Source: Ignavibacteria bacterium
GTDB lineage: Bacteria > Bacteroidota > Ignavibacteria > Tepidaquicellales > Tepidaquicellaceae
Length of the DNA stretch: 64,000 bases
Direction: 5' to 3'
Assembly: GCA_016929695.1 (NCBI GenBank)
Contig: JAFGII010000051.1
Span: 62,001-126,000 of the forward strand
Part shown: positions 35,237 through 45,874 of the stretch, piece by piece
Numbering within the stretch: position 1 is the first letter of the stretch
How the letters are laid out: every line of letters starts with the position of its first letter
Position numbers and translations under genes: made by a program
The notes under the pieces: generated by a model
Databases searched by the model: none
What the model was told of the DNA's origin: nothing
The model's input: the letters and a program-made list of their open reading frames with translations, nothing else

Positions 35237-35354
35237 TGAGGACTTTCTCGGGAACGACAATGGTAATGTTTTCTCAAAGACTGTCTGGAATACTGTCCTG
35301 CATATAATATCCGTATTAAATTGAATAAACAATTTAATAGAATTATATTTGTTA

Positions 35355-36347
35355 ATGATTAAGAAAACAGCAAATAAGGTATTTTCCGGTGTATCGAAAA
35401 AAAATATCTGTATTATCGGCGATTTAATGCTGGATATATACTTTCTCGGTGATGTAGTCAGAATATCACCCGAAGCTCCGGTTCAGATATTTGAGAAGAC
35501 ACGCAGTCTCTACCGGCTCGGCGGCTCAGCGAATGTAGGATTGAATGTCAATACACTCGGAGCAAATCCGTTTTTAATCGGTGTTATAGGCAAAGATGAA
35601 GAAGGAAAGGCACTGAAAGTAGAATTCAGAAACCAGAAAATATCAACTGATGGACTGATTATTTCGGATGAAAGACCTACAACATCCAAGACGAGGGTTA
35701 TTGCTTCTTCACACCATCTGATAAGGATAGACAGCGAATCAAAAAACGATATCGACAAAAATACTGAAAAGAAAATTATTTCCATTTTTAAATTAAATAT
35801 TAAAAAATTCGATGCCGTAATTCTTCAGGACTACAATAAAGGAGTATTAACTAAAAATGTAATAGAAGAAATCATAAGAATCTCAAATAAAAATGAAATA
35901 AAAGTTTTCGTTGACCCGAAATTTTTTAATTTCTATGAATATAAAAATGTATTTGCTTTCAAACCCAACAGGAAAGAACTTGAAGAAGCCTCGGGAATGA
36001 AACCGAGAACGGATAACGAATTAAACGATATGTGTTTTGAATTAATTGAAGAAATAAACTGTGATAATTTAATTCTTACACTCGGTGAGAACGGAATAAA
36101 GATGTTTGAAAAAACAAAAAAAGGGGTAAGAATAGAATCAATTCAGACAAGGGCAAGGAAAGTATCTGACGTCTCCGGTGCAGGTGATACGGTAATTTCT
36201 ACTATGGCTGTTTGTGTTGCCGGGGGAGCATCATTAAAAGATTCCGTATTTATTGCGAATATAGCAGCCGGACTTGTTGTTGAAGAAGTTGGTATAGTAC
36301 CCATAGAAAAAAATCAACTTCTGGAACATATAAATAACCATCTGTAA
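35355..36347 (+). CDS. rfaE1: D-glycero-beta-D-manno-heptose-7-phosphate kinase
   Basis: A 330-residue PfkB-family (ribokinase-like) kinase that phosphorylates heptose 7-phosphate at O-1 for the LPS inner core. 'IGDLMLDIYFLGDVVRISPEAP' region, 'GGSANVGLNVNTLGANP' and the C-terminal 'VSGAGDTVISTMAVCVA' (anion hole and catalytic Asp in GAGD) match the HldE kinase domain. A TTG six bases upstream (35349) could also serve; ATG 35355 is preferred as it gives the usual N-terminus. The adenylyltransferase is a separate gene 4 bases downstream, so the bifunctional HldE of enterobacteria is split here. Confidence 0.9.
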   Translation: MIKKTANKVFSGVSKKNICIIGDLMLDIYFLGDVVRISPEAPVQIFEKTRSLYRLGGSANVGLNVNTLGANPFLIGVIGKDEEGKALKVEFRNQKISTDGLIISDERPTTSKTRVIASSHHLIRIDSESKNDIDKNTEKKIISIFKLNIKKFDAVILQDYNKGVLTKNVIEEIIRISNKNEIKVFVDPKFFNFYEYKNVFAFKPNRKELEEASGMKPRTDNELNDMCFELIEEINCDNLILTLGENGIKMFEKTKKGVRIESIQTRARKVSDVSGAGDTVISTMAVCVAGGASLKDSVFIANIAAGLVVEEVGIVPIEKNQLLEHINNHL

Positions 36348-36351
36348 TATT

Positions 36352-36819
36352 ATGCCCTTTGAATTAAAAGATTTTATTAAAATACGAAAGCAACTGAAAG
36401 ATAAGGGTAAAATTCTTATTTTTACGAACGGTTGTTTCGATATTATACACAGAGGACATATCACATATTTAAATAAAGCAAAAGAACTCGGAGATTTTCT
36501 TGTGGTAGGTTTAAACTCCGACTCTTCGGTAAAAAAAATCAAAGACGAATCGAGACCGTTAAATACCGAGGATGACAGGGCTTATGTGCTCGAGAACTTA
36601 AAGCCGGTTGACGGAGTTATAATATTTGAGGAGAATACACCGCTGAATCTTATAGATGCTATTCAACCTGATTTTCTTGTTAAAGGCGGCGACTGGAAAG
36701 AAGATGAAATTGCAGGTGCCGATCTCGTAAAGAGTAACGGCGGCAAAGTCGTGATTATTAAATATGTGGATAATTATTCAACAACTTCCGTTATAAATAA
36801 AATAAAAAAATCCGATTAG
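36352..36819 (+). CDS. rfaE2: D-glycero-beta-D-manno-heptose 1-phosphate adenylyltransferase
   Basis: A 155-residue nucleotidyltransferase that adds AMP to heptose 1-phosphate, giving ADP-heptose. 'FTNGCFDIIHRGHITYL' contains the HxGH motif, and 'VGLNSDSSVKKIK', 'RPLNTEDDRAYVLENLKPVDG' and 'YSTTSVINKI' (ISTT-like site) complete the cytidylyltransferase fold. It follows rfaE1 and its stop overlaps the GTG start of tamB (TAGTG). Confidence 0.93.
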   Translation: MPFELKDFIKIRKQLKDKGKILIFTNGCFDIIHRGHITYLNKAKELGDFLVVGLNSDSSVKKIKDESRPLNTEDDRAYVLENLKPVDGVIIFEENTPLNLIDAIQPDFLVKGGDWKEDEIAGADLVKSNGGKVVIIKYVDNYSTTSVINKIKKSD

Positions 36820-39800
36820 TGCAGGAAGAAGGAACAAATAAAGAAACAAAGAAAAAAGAAAAGAAAAAGAAAAGTATAACCGGAAGGTTATTCAAATACT
36901 TTTTAATTTTTCTTTCATCAGTTTTTTTATTAATAGTAGTTATTTTTCTGCTTCTTCAGACAACTTTTTTTAAGTCATTGCTGCTTCATATTGCACTGAA
37001 TGAAGTCAATAGATCTCTTGAATCAAAAGAAAGTTATATATATGCGGAGACTCTCGAAGGTAATATTTTTTACAATCTGAAACTGACGAATGTACGTGCC
37101 GTGGTTAAAGGCGATACGATGATTTATTTAAACAGTATTTCCTTTAACCATAATATTTTCACTCTGCTCGACCAAAAGGTTGACGCTTCAAACCTGATTG
37201 TCGAAAACCCCCAGATAAATCTCACAAAAGTTATTGATGGGAAAGATACATTATGGAATATCGATTATCTTCTAAAACCGGAAGTTCCGAAACCTGAAGA
37301 TACAACGGAAGCTGAATTCGACTGGGTAATAAACGCGGAAAGCGTGCAGATTAATAATCTTAATTTCAGAATGCTCGCATTCAAACCGCAGGACATTCCC
37401 ATAAGACAGATAATTATGAATGATGTTGACACTTTCGATACTGATTATCTCGATGTAACAGATTTAAATCTCGAATTTGACGGGTACTACAGCAGAGATA
37501 AAAAAGAAATTGATTTAAAAAGACTCGCCTTCAATACAAATTCACAAGTTGACCTTGAAAATTTATCCTTGAAAGCGGAATTGACAGAGAATACTCTGGT
37601 ACGGGATTTTAAAATGAAAACTCTCCGTTCAAATATAGAAATTTCAAATCTTTTCGTTGAAGATTTCAATATTTTTAACGGATTTGATTTTGAAATTTTT
37701 CAGGAAAAGAACCTGCAGTTATCCCTTGATGCAAACAGATTTGATTTTGCAGATTTAAATTTTTTCATACCGGATTTTGATTTTGTCAACTCAGATTATT
37801 ATTTAAAGGCAAATGTATCGGGTAATTATAAAAATTTCACCGTAAAGGAACTTGATTTAAGGGCTGACAGAACATTTTTAAATTTGGCAGGTACAGTTAA
37901 AGGTCTGGATAATCCCGACAATATGTATCTGGATTTAAAATTGCATGACAGCGAAATTGACCCTTCGGAAATAATGCAGAAAGTTCCAATTGCTCAGATT
38001 CCCGACTTTAGAAATGTAGGCAAAGTATATGCCGATGCAACATTTACCGGAGAAATAAACAGATTTGACACAGTATTCGATATTAAATCCGGAGCAGGTT
38101 CAGTAAAAGGAGATGCCGGACTGGATTTCTCAGGCAGAGAAATTATTTACAGGGCAAACGTCAATACGAGAGATATTAACCTTGCAAAAATTACAAATGA
38201 CCCGGGTATGAAAATTATACTGAACTCGGAAATTAACGCAAACGGTGTTGGTACTGATTACAGGACAATGACCGCAAAAGTGAATTACAACCTGACAAAT
38301 TCGGTAATATTTAATCAAAGAATCAGCAAATCATCAGGAGAAATAAAAATCAACAGAAGTTATCTCGACGTGAATATAATATATGCCTCCAATACCGCAA
38401 CAGCCGGAATAAAAGGTAATATTGATTTCCGGGATATGAATAATATAAGTTATGAATTAACCGGAATGACGAAAAGTCTCGATATTTCTTCACTGTCTGC
38501 CGCATCTGAAAAGTCAAACCTGAACTTTACTTTTGAAATAAAAGGCGGCGGGTTAAGTCTGGCACAACTTCAATCCGGAAAAGTACCGGATTTAAACAAA
38601 ATGACCGGAAAATATTTAATTAATATCGAGGAGTCTCAGGTCGGACAATACATTATTCCTCAGGCACCCTTAATTGCAATAATAACAAATGACGGTAAAA
38701 CAAAATCGTTGAATCTTGCTTCGCGGTTTGTTGATATATTTTTTACCGGCGATTTTACTTATAACGATATTCCCTACATACTCGAAAATAACATCACAAG
38801 AATTTCCGAAAAAATCACCGAACGACTGAGACTCAGTACAGGAGATACTTTAGTTAATAATTTCATTTCAACAAAGAAAGACAGCATAACTCAGAAAACA
38901 GATATATTTGCAGACCTCGAATATAAAATTATTATTAAGAACCTGACACCTCTTTATATACTGACAGGCGACAGCAATTATTCCGTAACGGGAGAAATTA
39001 AAGGTAAAATAAAGAATAAGAAAAATATATTTTCATTTACATCAGATGGCAGATTTGATAATTTCAGATATCAGGACAGTGTACTGAATATTTCAAATTC
39101 AAAAATTTCACTGAATCTTGTTGATTATAATATAAGCAATGATTACAAAGACATTTATACCGAAATGACATTCTCATCTCAGAGAATAGGAGTCGGGAAA
39201 AATAACTTCGACTCCATATTTGTCTATATAAATACAATCGATACTATTAACAATTTTGGAATAAAGGGTAACCTCGATTCAACTGCAAGAATTAAATCTG
39301 ACGGTAAAATTGTATTTCTTAGTAATGAATACGGATTTATCTTTGATACTTTGCTGCTCGGTTATAAAAATTATAATTTTTCGAACAGGGACTCACTGCT
39401 TGTCAATTTCATCCCGAGTATTGATTCTCTAACCGTAAACAACATTGTATTTAATAATTTTGCACTCAGGGATAAAGAGCAGCGGATACGAATAAACGGT
39501 ACATATTCGCTCAGCAGCGAAAGTGACCTTAACATAAGGGCAGCAAGACTAAATATAGACGAATTATTTAAACTATCATACAATTCAAGAAACAGCGAGA
39601 AACTAATCACGGGTAACATCAGGAGATTAAATTTACATTTCAAAGGAACACTCGACAATCCCGATGTTACAACAGAATTAAATACCGACCCGCTGGCTCT
39701 CGGAGATTTTCAAATTGGAAGAATTGATGCTCTTGTAGATTATAATGATAATACTCTCAAACCTGAAGTTGGATTCTTCAATCCGAATAACGAAGGTAAA

Positions 39801-41465
39801 TTATCCCTCAAAGGTTATGTTCCATTCACAAATCCTTTTGACGGAGATACACTGAATAACCGGCCGGAAGAAAGTATTAACCTTGAATTAAATGCCATTA
39901 ATTATCAGACCAAGATAATTGAAAAATTTATACCCAATATTTCCGGACTCGATGCAAAACTTTTCAGTGATTTAAAAATCACAGGTAAATTATCGAGCCC
40001 TGAATTAGTAGGAGATATCAATATTGACAGGGGTAAATTCAAACTGGATGTTACCGGCGTGAAATATTTGTTTGATATAAAATTAGATGCTTCAGGACAT
40101 AGACTTCTGATGAATAACCTAAAATTAAATGTTCCCTCCGATGAATCAAGATTTATATCATCAACAGGTTATATAGACCTGACAAATTTATCATTAAACG
40201 ACATTGATCTAACATTTTTCGGAGATGTAAAAGTACTCGACAAAAACGTAACATATAACACTTTGGGATTTTACGGTGATTTAATTGCAGGTCCGGGAAC
40301 TCCTCCTATCAGATTAAAAGGCAATCAGGATGAAATAAATTTAGAAGGCGAGTTACTGGTTAAAAGAGGCAATATATTTATACCGGGATTTCAGTCTGAT
40401 GCGTACAGTTTATATTCCGACAATATTTTATACAAAATCGAATTTGATACAACAGGTTTTGAAAATGATTCTGCGAAATTATCATTCAAACAAATTATTG
40501 ATTCACTGCACCTATCGGGAATATATATCGAAGACCCATTTGATTTCTATTCCAAAAGCAAAGATGATACAACTTCAGTTATGCAGAAAAAAAGTTCAGG
40601 TAAATTCCACTACAATATATCAATTAAAAGTTTGGACGATATATTTACAAGATTTATAATAGACGAAAAAACCAAACAGGAATTTTCGGGAGAAGTAAAT
40701 ATTAATCTTTTTGCAGATAACTATACCAATAATACTATGTCAATCAGAGGCGACATAGAAGTTGAAGACAATTCACTGTACAAATTTTACAAGAATTTCA
40801 ATGCAAAGGGAAATGTAAGATTTGCGGGCGATGTATCAAATCCAATTCTGAATATTAAAGCAAATTACATAGGAACGACAACGAATATTGCCACACAAAC
40901 AACCCGTGATGTGGAAGTAATTCTTTATGTTACGGGAAGTGTCCGGGAACTTGATTTAAAATGGCAGGTTCTTGTAAATGACGACCCGATTTCAGGTGAC
41001 CCGACGGATAATGCTGTCAGTTTCATTTTGTTCGGTAAACTTAAAGACGAATTAAATGCTTCCCAGCGGGCAAGCCTTTTTTCAAATGTGGGCGTTAATC
41101 TTGGTTCCGCATTTCTATCTTCCTATTTAAATCAGTTTGTTTCTTCTTATCTCCCGTTTATACTAAGCACTGACATTAATTTCGTGGAAACTCAGAGCGG
41201 AAGTCTTGCCGAAGGCACCGATATAAGATTCACGGCGGCACTGGGTGATGCAACTATCAGGTTCGGCGGTCAGATACTTACGGATTTATCAAATACTAAT
41301 TTTTTAATAGAATACCCGCTGAATAAATTACTGAAATTCAAAAGCGTTTCCAATAAATTCATATTAAAATTTGAGAGAATAATTGACCCATATTCATCCA
41401 ACACAACAACTTCAACAACAAATAACCGTACCGGCGGTGCATTAATTTACAGAATCAAATTTTAA
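36819..41465 (+). CDS. tamB: TamB/DUF490 family translocation and assembly protein
   Basis: A 1548-residue envelope protein. A lysine-rich cytoplasmic N-terminus (residues 1-25) precedes a membrane anchor at about 28-50 ('YFLIFLSSVFLLIVVIFLLL'). The rest is a long series of beta strands, as in AsmA/TamB lipid-transfer groove proteins. The C-terminal about 400 residues are the DUF490/TamB domain: 'LRLKG' type 'GTPPIRLKGNQDEINLEGEL', 'VRFAGDVSNPILNIKANY' and 'DDPISGDPTDNAVSFILFGKLKDEL'. It spans the periplasm and is thought to carry phospholipid or help insert outer-membrane proteins. Starts at GTG 36819; no BamA/TamA partner lies nearby. Confidence 0.88.
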   Translation: MQEEGTNKETKKKEKKKKSITGRLFKYFLIFLSSVFLLIVVIFLLLQTTFFKSLLLHIALNEVNRSLESKESYIYAETLEGNIFYNLKLTNVRAVVKGDTMIYLNSISFNHNIFTLLDQKVDASNLIVENPQINLTKVIDGKDTLWNIDYLLKPEVPKPEDTTEAEFDWVINAESVQINNLNFRMLAFKPQDIPIRQIIMNDVDTFDTDYLDVTDLNLEFDGYYSRDKKEIDLKRLAFNTNSQVDLENLSLKAELTENTLVRDFKMKTLRSNIEISNLFVEDFNIFNGFDFEIFQEKNLQLSLDANRFDFADLNFFIPDFDFVNSDYYLKANVSGNYKNFTVKELDLRADRTFLNLAGTVKGLDNPDNMYLDLKLHDSEIDPSEIMQKVPIAQIPDFRNVGKVYADATFTGEINRFDTVFDIKSGAGSVKGDAGLDFSGREIIYRANVNTRDINLAKITNDPGMKIILNSEINANGVGTDYRTMTAKVNYNLTNSVIFNQRISKSSGEIKINRSYLDVNIIYASNTATAGIKGNIDFRDMNNISYELTGMTKSLDISSLSAASEKSNLNFTFEIKGGGLSLAQLQSGKVPDLNKMTGKYLINIEESQVGQYIIPQAPLIAIITNDGKTKSLNLASRFVDIFFTGDFTYNDIPYILENNITRISEKITERLRLSTGDTLVNNFISTKKDSITQKTDIFADLEYKIIIKNLTPLYILTGDSNYSVTGEIKGKIKNKKNIFSFTSDGRFDNFRYQDSVLNISNSKISLNLVDYNISNDYKDIYTEMTFSSQRIGVGKNNFDSIFVYINTIDTINNFGIKGNLDSTARIKSDGKIVFLSNEYGFIFDTLLLGYKNYNFSNRDSLLVNFIPSIDSLTVNNIVFNNFALRDKEQRIRINGTYSLSSESDLNIRAARLNIDELFKLSYNSRNSEKLITGNIRRLNLHFKGTLDNPDVTTELNTDPLALGDFQIGRIDALVDYNDNTLKPEVGFFNPNNEGKLSLKGYVPFTNPFDGDTLNNRPEESINLELNAINYQTKIIEKFIPNISGLDAKLFSDLKITGKLSSPELVGDINIDRGKFKLDVTGVKYLFDIKLDASGHRLLMNNLKLNVPSDESRFISSTGYIDLTNLSLNDIDLTFFGDVKVLDKNVTYNTLGFYGDLIAGPGTPPIRLKGNQDEINLEGELLVKRGNIFIPGFQSDAYSLYSDNILYKIEFDTTGFENDSAKLSFKQIIDSLHLSGIYIEDPFDFYSKSKDDTTSVMQKKSSGKFHYNISIKSLDDIFTRFIIDEKTKQEFSGEVNINLFADNYTNNTMSIRGDIEVEDNSLYKFYKNFNAKGNVRFAGDVSNPILNIKANYIGTTTNIATQTTRDVEVILYVTGSVRELDLKWQVLVNDDPISGDPTDNAVSFILFGKLKDELNASQRASLFSNVGVNLGSAFLSSYLNQFVSSYLPFILSTDINFVETQSGSLAEGTDIRFTAALGDATIRFGGQILTDLSNTNFLIEYPLNKLLKFKSVSNKFILKFERIIDPYSSNTTTSTTNNRTGGALIYRIKF

Positions 41466-41499
41466 CATTATCAATCTTCAAAAAGAAATAATTGATGTT

Positions 41500-43488
41500 T
41501 TGAGAAAAGTGAGTAAACCTCTGAAGTTCAATTCCCTTCTGAACATTCTCGGAATGAGGCATTCAAGCAAGAAAAATCTTAGAAAAGTGCTCGGTGAACT
41601 AATTGACGAGGGAATTGTCAAAAAGGAAGGCAAGCATTATTTAATAAAAACTGAAAATCAGGAATCAACCGAAGAAATTGAAAATAAATATGCGGTCGGG
41701 ACACTTGAGAAGTTCAGGAATTATTTTTATGTACTTCCTGATTCGAAATCAGTAAAAAAAAATATTTACATAAATCCGAAAAGAGTAAACAATGCCGTTA
41801 CGGGAGATAAAGTTTACTGTGAAATTTTCAATCCGGAAGATATAGATTCTCGATACTCCGAACTAGAAGGCAGGATAATTAAATCATTCGGGAAAGCGGG
41901 AGAAATAAAAGCCGAGGCGGAATCAATATTGGTCAAATACGGATTCACGAGAGATTTCCCTGAAAATGTTGAAACCGAAGCAGAAAAGATAAAAGAGCAG
42001 TCATTGGAAGAGTTAGAAACACTAATGAAACCGAAACAAAATTATAAATTCACTGATGTATATAATTATTTACAAACCGGCAAGTCAAAGAAAGTAAAAA
42101 TTTCTGAAGACGGAAGAATTAACTTAACAGGTTTAAAATGTTTTACGGTTGACCCCGAAGATGCAAAAGATTATGATGACGCCGTTTCAACTGAAAAGCA
42201 AAAAGACGGTTTTATTATCGGAGTACATATTGCGGATGTTTCATATTATGTAAAGGAGGGAAGTAAAGTTGACCTTGAAGCATTGAAAAGAAGTACAAGT
42301 GTTTATCTTGTAAATCAGGTCTCGCCGATGCTTCCCGAAGCATTATCAAACGAGCTCTGCTCTCTTAAACCCGGCAAAGAGAAATATACTTTTTCGGTAT
42401 TAATAAAACTCGATAAGAATTACAAGGTATCCGGTTATTATATTTTCAAGTCAGTTATTGAAAATAAACGGAGATACGATTATGAAGAAGTTCAGAATAT
42501 TATCGAAAAAAAAATAAAAGATAATTTTTCAAATACCATTATCCTGATGAATAAAATCGCAAAGGAACTAACGATACAAAGACTAAATTCCGGCGGAATT
42601 GATTTTGAATCGAGAGAAATAAAATATGTATTCGATAAAAAAGGAAACGTATCGGATTTAAAGAACCGTGTACGGCTGGATTCCATGAGAATGGTTGAGG
42701 AGTTTATGTTGATTGCAAACAGGTGTGTTACCGAATTCGTAACGGATTTGCAGGAACAGAACAAGACGAGATATCCTTTTGTTTACAGGGTACACGACTA
42801 TCCCGATTCCGAGAAATTAAAAGATTTATCCGAATTTATAAAACAGTTTGGTCATAGAATAGATTTAAAAAATAAAAATGAAATAAAAAAGTTAATTGAA
42901 AGCATTAAAGGCAGACCTGAAGAATATATTATCAACAGTCTGCTCATACGCTCGATGGCAAAGGCAATTTACACGGAAGAAAACATCGGTCATTACGGAC
43001 TCGGATTTGATGATTATACACATTTTACATCACCAATCAGAAGATATCCTGACCTTGTTGTTCACAGAATTTTAAAAGAGTATTTATATAATAAACAAAA
43101 CACACGAAAGGTAATCCGGAAATATAGCAAATCTCTTGCCGATATATGCAAGCATTCATCCAAGATGGAACAGAACGCTATGTCGGCGGAACGTGACGTA
43201 AATAAACTAATGCAGGCACAATTTTTATCGGGACAAATTGGTAATGAATACGAAGGAATAATATCGGGAATAGTGAGTCAGGGGTTTTTTGTGGAACTAA
43301 TTGATTTTCCTGCTGAGGGAATGGTAAGGTTCAAGGATATACCGGACGATTATTATGAGTTCGACGAAAAAAAACACTATGTCAAAGGAAGGCGGCACAA
43401 AAAAATATTTCGTGCCGGAGACAGAATAAATGTAGTTATCCTGAGCAGCGATACAGAAACTCGAAAAATTGATTTCGGAATAGCGTGA
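41500..43488 (+). CDS. rnr: Ribonuclease R (RNB family exoribonuclease)
   Basis: A 662-residue 3'-5' exoribonuclease. An N-terminal helix-turn-helix-like part ('KFNSLLNILGMRHSSKKNL'), cold-shock-like domains, then the RNB catalytic core with 'FTVDPEDAKDYDDAVS' (four Asp that bind Mg) and 'GLGFDDYTHFTSPIRRYPDL'. The S1 domain ends the protein ('YEGIISGIVSQGFFVEL'); the basic tail of the E. coli enzyme is missing. It degrades structured RNA. TTG 41500 is the start: the ATG at 41494 is in another frame. It follows tamB by 34 bases and probably shares its transcript. Confidence 0.92.
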   Translation: MRKVSKPLKFNSLLNILGMRHSSKKNLRKVLGELIDEGIVKKEGKHYLIKTENQESTEEIENKYAVGTLEKFRNYFYVLPDSKSVKKNIYINPKRVNNAVTGDKVYCEIFNPEDIDSRYSELEGRIIKSFGKAGEIKAEAESILVKYGFTRDFPENVETEAEKIKEQSLEELETLMKPKQNYKFTDVYNYLQTGKSKKVKISEDGRINLTGLKCFTVDPEDAKDYDDAVSTEKQKDGFIIGVHIADVSYYVKEGSKVDLEALKRSTSVYLVNQVSPMLPEALSNELCSLKPGKEKYTFSVLIKLDKNYKVSGYYIFKSVIENKRRYDYEEVQNIIEKKIKDNFSNTIILMNKIAKELTIQRLNSGGIDFESREIKYVFDKKGNVSDLKNRVRLDSMRMVEEFMLIANRCVTEFVTDLQEQNKTRYPFVYRVHDYPDSEKLKDLSEFIKQFGHRIDLKNKNEIKKLIESIKGRPEEYIINSLLIRSMAKAIYTEENIGHYGLGFDDYTHFTSPIRRYPDLVVHRILKEYLYNKQNTRKVIRKYSKSLADICKHSSKMEQNAMSAERDVNKLMQAQFLSGQIGNEYEGIISGIVSQGFFVELIDFPAEGMVRFKDIPDDYYEFDEKKHYVKGRRHKKIFRAGDRINVVILSSDTETRKIDFGIA

Positions 43489-43561
43489 AATTTTGATATT
43501 TTCCTTTATAAAAGTAAGGAAAGTAATGTATCAACAGTTCAAAAAAAAAACAGAAATAAAA

Positions 43562-43594
43562 AAGGTTATACTTAAAATTAATAAGTATAACCTT
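43562..43594 (-). terminator. Terminator of the ferritin gene (minus strand)
   Basis: Perfect 12-base arms AAGGTTATACTT (43562-43573) and AAGTATAACCTT (43583-43594), nine-base loop. Read on the minus strand it is followed by a run of six T's. It may also stop rnr transcription from the other side, less efficiently. Confidence 0.75.
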
Positions 43595-43659
43595 AATATA
43601 ATTTAACATTTTAATTCCCTGATTTTAATTCAGGAACAAGATGTTTCTAAATCGAATTA

Positions 43660-44169
43660 TTATTCAGAACCCGGCGGTGTAAATGTCCGCTGTGAAAGTT
43701 CCGCATCCATCATAAGCAATCCCTGTCCGTTACCATTAATTATTTTAATTCTGGCTAACAATCTTGAAGCAGTAGCTTCCTCTTCAACCTGTTCATCAAC
43801 ATACCATTTAAGGAAACTTACAAGTGAATGGTCGTTTTCCTTAATTGCCATATCCATCAGTTCATTTATAGATTTAGTAATGTACTGCTCGTGAGCCAGC
43901 GTCTGCTCAAATACATCAACATGTGACTTAAAATCAATCGGTGGTCCTTCAATTGTTTTAAGTTCGATTTTTCCTCCTCTTTCAAGAAGATAATTAAATA
44001 ACTTCATAGCGTGAAAATGTTCTTCCTGAGTCTGAACGGAAAAAAAATTTGCTATTCCGTCTAAATCATTTGAATAAAAATATGCCGCCATCGAAAGATA
44101 GATATATTCCGAATGTAATTCCTTGTTAATCTGTAAATTAATGGCGTCCTGAAGTTTTTTAGATATCAT
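43660..44169 (-). CDS. ftn: Ferritin
   Basis: A 169-residue four-helix iron-storage protein. The ferroxidase ligands are visible in 'SEYIYLSMAAYF' (Glu near residue 20), 'QTQEEHFHAMKLFNYL' (Glu and His near 50-55) and 'EQTLAHEQYITKSI' (Glu near 95), with 'FLKWYVDEQVEEEA' (Gln/Glu near 127-130) closing the site. No haem-ligating Met of bacterioferritin is apparent. AAAGGAG precedes the ATG by 8 bases, a strong ribosome site. It is monocistronic with its own terminator. Confidence 0.93.
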   Translation of the reverse strand: MISKKLQDAINLQINKELHSEYIYLSMAAYFYSNDLDGIANFFSVQTQEEHFHAMKLFNYLLERGGKIELKTIEGPPIDFKSHVDVFEQTLAHEQYITKSINELMDMAIKENDHSLVSFLKWYVDEQVEEEATASRLLARIKIINGNGQGLLMMDAELSQRTFTPPGSE

Positions 44170-44380
44170 TTTTTTTCTCCTTTAATTTTATTTTTTCTGT
44201 TCATAAATCTAAACAATTTTAATATCTAAAAAGTTAAATAAATTAATATTAAAAAATAATTCATTAATACATCAAACCATTAATAAAGTGATTTAATGTT
44301 TCAGGTAAATCATCAAAGCAGGAAAGAAGCAAAGATAAATTTCAAAAAATATATATTTCAGATTTTTAACTTATACAAAC

Positions 44381-45679
44381 TTATGCTTTCCCAAGAAGTT
44401 CAAGCATATTCTTTTTATATGCTTCCACACCCGGCTGATTGAAAGGATTTACACCAAGCATCAATCCGCTGACAGCACAGGAAAATTCAAAGAAATAAAT
44501 CAGAGAACCTAAATTGTATTCGTTAATTTTATCTATCTCAATTGATAGCAGCGGTACTTTCCCGTCACTGTGTGCCATATTTGTTCCGAGCATAGCCATT
44601 TTGTTTATATCATTCAGTCCCCTGTTCAGAAGATAATTTAAACCGTCAAAATTTTTTTCATCGAAGGGTATTGTTATACTTCGTCCGGAATTTTCAACCC
44701 ACAAAACAGTTTCAATGATATTTCTTTTTCCGTCCTGAATCAACTGGCCGAGTGAATGTAGGTCGGTTGTAAAATCAGCTGAGGCGGGAAATATTCCTTT
44801 CCCATCCTTACCCTCGCTTTCGCCGAATAACTGTTTCCACCATTCGGATAAATAATGCAAAGAGGGACTGTAATTAACAAGAATTTCAATTGTTTTACCT
44901 CCGTGATACAGAAAATTACGTACTGCTGCATATTGTAATGCAGCATTCGTTTCGAGTGTTTTATTATCAAGAATTGATTTTCTCATATCGGCTGCACCTC
45001 TGAGCAGTTCTTCTATATCAAAACCTGCACAGGCAATCGGTAGCAGCCCTACGGGGGTTAAAACAGAAAACCTGCCACCTACATCATCCGGAATAATAAA
45101 AGTTCTATATCCTTCCGCATCTGACAATTTTCTCAGTGAACCGTTTCTTTCATCCGTAACGGCAATTATTCTTATGTCTGCCTCTTTTCCGTACTTGAAA
45201 TATATATGATTTTTTAAAATCCTGAACGCAATCGCTGGCTCCGTAGTCGTTCCCGATTTTGATATTACGATTATTGAATAATCTTTATCATCGAGAATTT
45301 CAAGCAAATCAATAATATAATCCTCACCGATATTCTGTCCGGCGAATAAAACTAAAGGTTTCTCTCTTTCTTTTGATTTTCTCAGATGATTAAAATTATG
45401 CGACAATGCCTCAATTACAGCTCTTGCACCAAGATAGGAACCGCCAATACCTATCACTACAATAACTTTTGATTTTTTTTTCAGTTCATCTGCCGCTATT
45501 TTGATTGAATTAATTAAATCCTTCTGTATTTCCGAGGGAAGATTAACCCATCCCAGGAAATCATTACCGGGACATTCGCCGGAAAGAATCATATCCCTGC
45601 TTAATGCCGCAATATCATCAAGAAGATAAAAATCTTCTTTCTTGATAAAATCAAAAACTCTTTCAATATTTAACTTCAT
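44381..45679 (-). CDS. pgi: Glucose-6-phosphate isomerase
   Basis: A 432-residue SIS-fold enzyme that interconverts glucose 6-phosphate and fructose 6-phosphate. 'VIGIGGSYLGARAVIEAL' and 'VISKSGTTTEPAIAFRIL' bind the phosphate; 'DVGGRFSVLTPVGLLPIA' is the PGI signature 1; the C-terminal 'NPFNQPGVEAYKKNMLELL' includes the catalytic His/Gln/Lys region of signature 2. The length is that of the short bacterial (Bacillus-like) form. It is read alone on its strand, 211 bases upstream of ferritin. Confidence 0.95.
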   Translation of the reverse strand: MKLNIERVFDFIKKEDFYLLDDIAALSRDMILSGECPGNDFLGWVNLPSEIQKDLINSIKIAADELKKKSKVIVVIGIGGSYLGARAVIEALSHNFNHLRKSKEREKPLVLFAGQNIGEDYIIDLLEILDDKDYSIIVISKSGTTTEPAIAFRILKNHIYFKYGKEADIRIIAVTDERNGSLRKLSDAEGYRTFIIPDDVGGRFSVLTPVGLLPIACAGFDIEELLRGAADMRKSILDNKTLETNAALQYAAVRNFLYHGGKTIEILVNYSPSLHYLSEWWKQLFGESEGKDGKGIFPASADFTTDLHSLGQLIQDGKRNIIETVLWVENSGRSITIPFDEKNFDGLNYLLNRGLNDINKMAMLGTNMAHSDGKVPLLSIEIDKINEYNLGSLIYFFEFSCAVSGLMLGVNPFNQPGVEAYKKNMLELLGKA

Positions 45680-45874
45680 AAGTAATATTTTAATTTCCCA
45701 TAATATAATCAGAATTTATTTATTATGAAAATCAAGATTTATTTCACATTTTAACTATTTAACTGATGTAAATAACCGGTTGAAAAACAGAGTGAAAATG
45801 CAAAAAATAAAGAATTGCTTTAAGATTGAATAAAAAAAAGAAATAAATTATTTTGATATAAATTTAAAGGAAAA

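Larger units (their letters stand above)
34593..35354. other. Long intergenic region with a decayed gene
   Basis: About 760 bases between the GT39-like gene and rfaE1. It holds a pseudogene (34685-35080) and a degenerate palindromic element (35164-35236). The last 80 bases are AT-rich and probably hold the promoter of the rfaE1-rfaE2-tamB-rnr run. Confidence 0.6.
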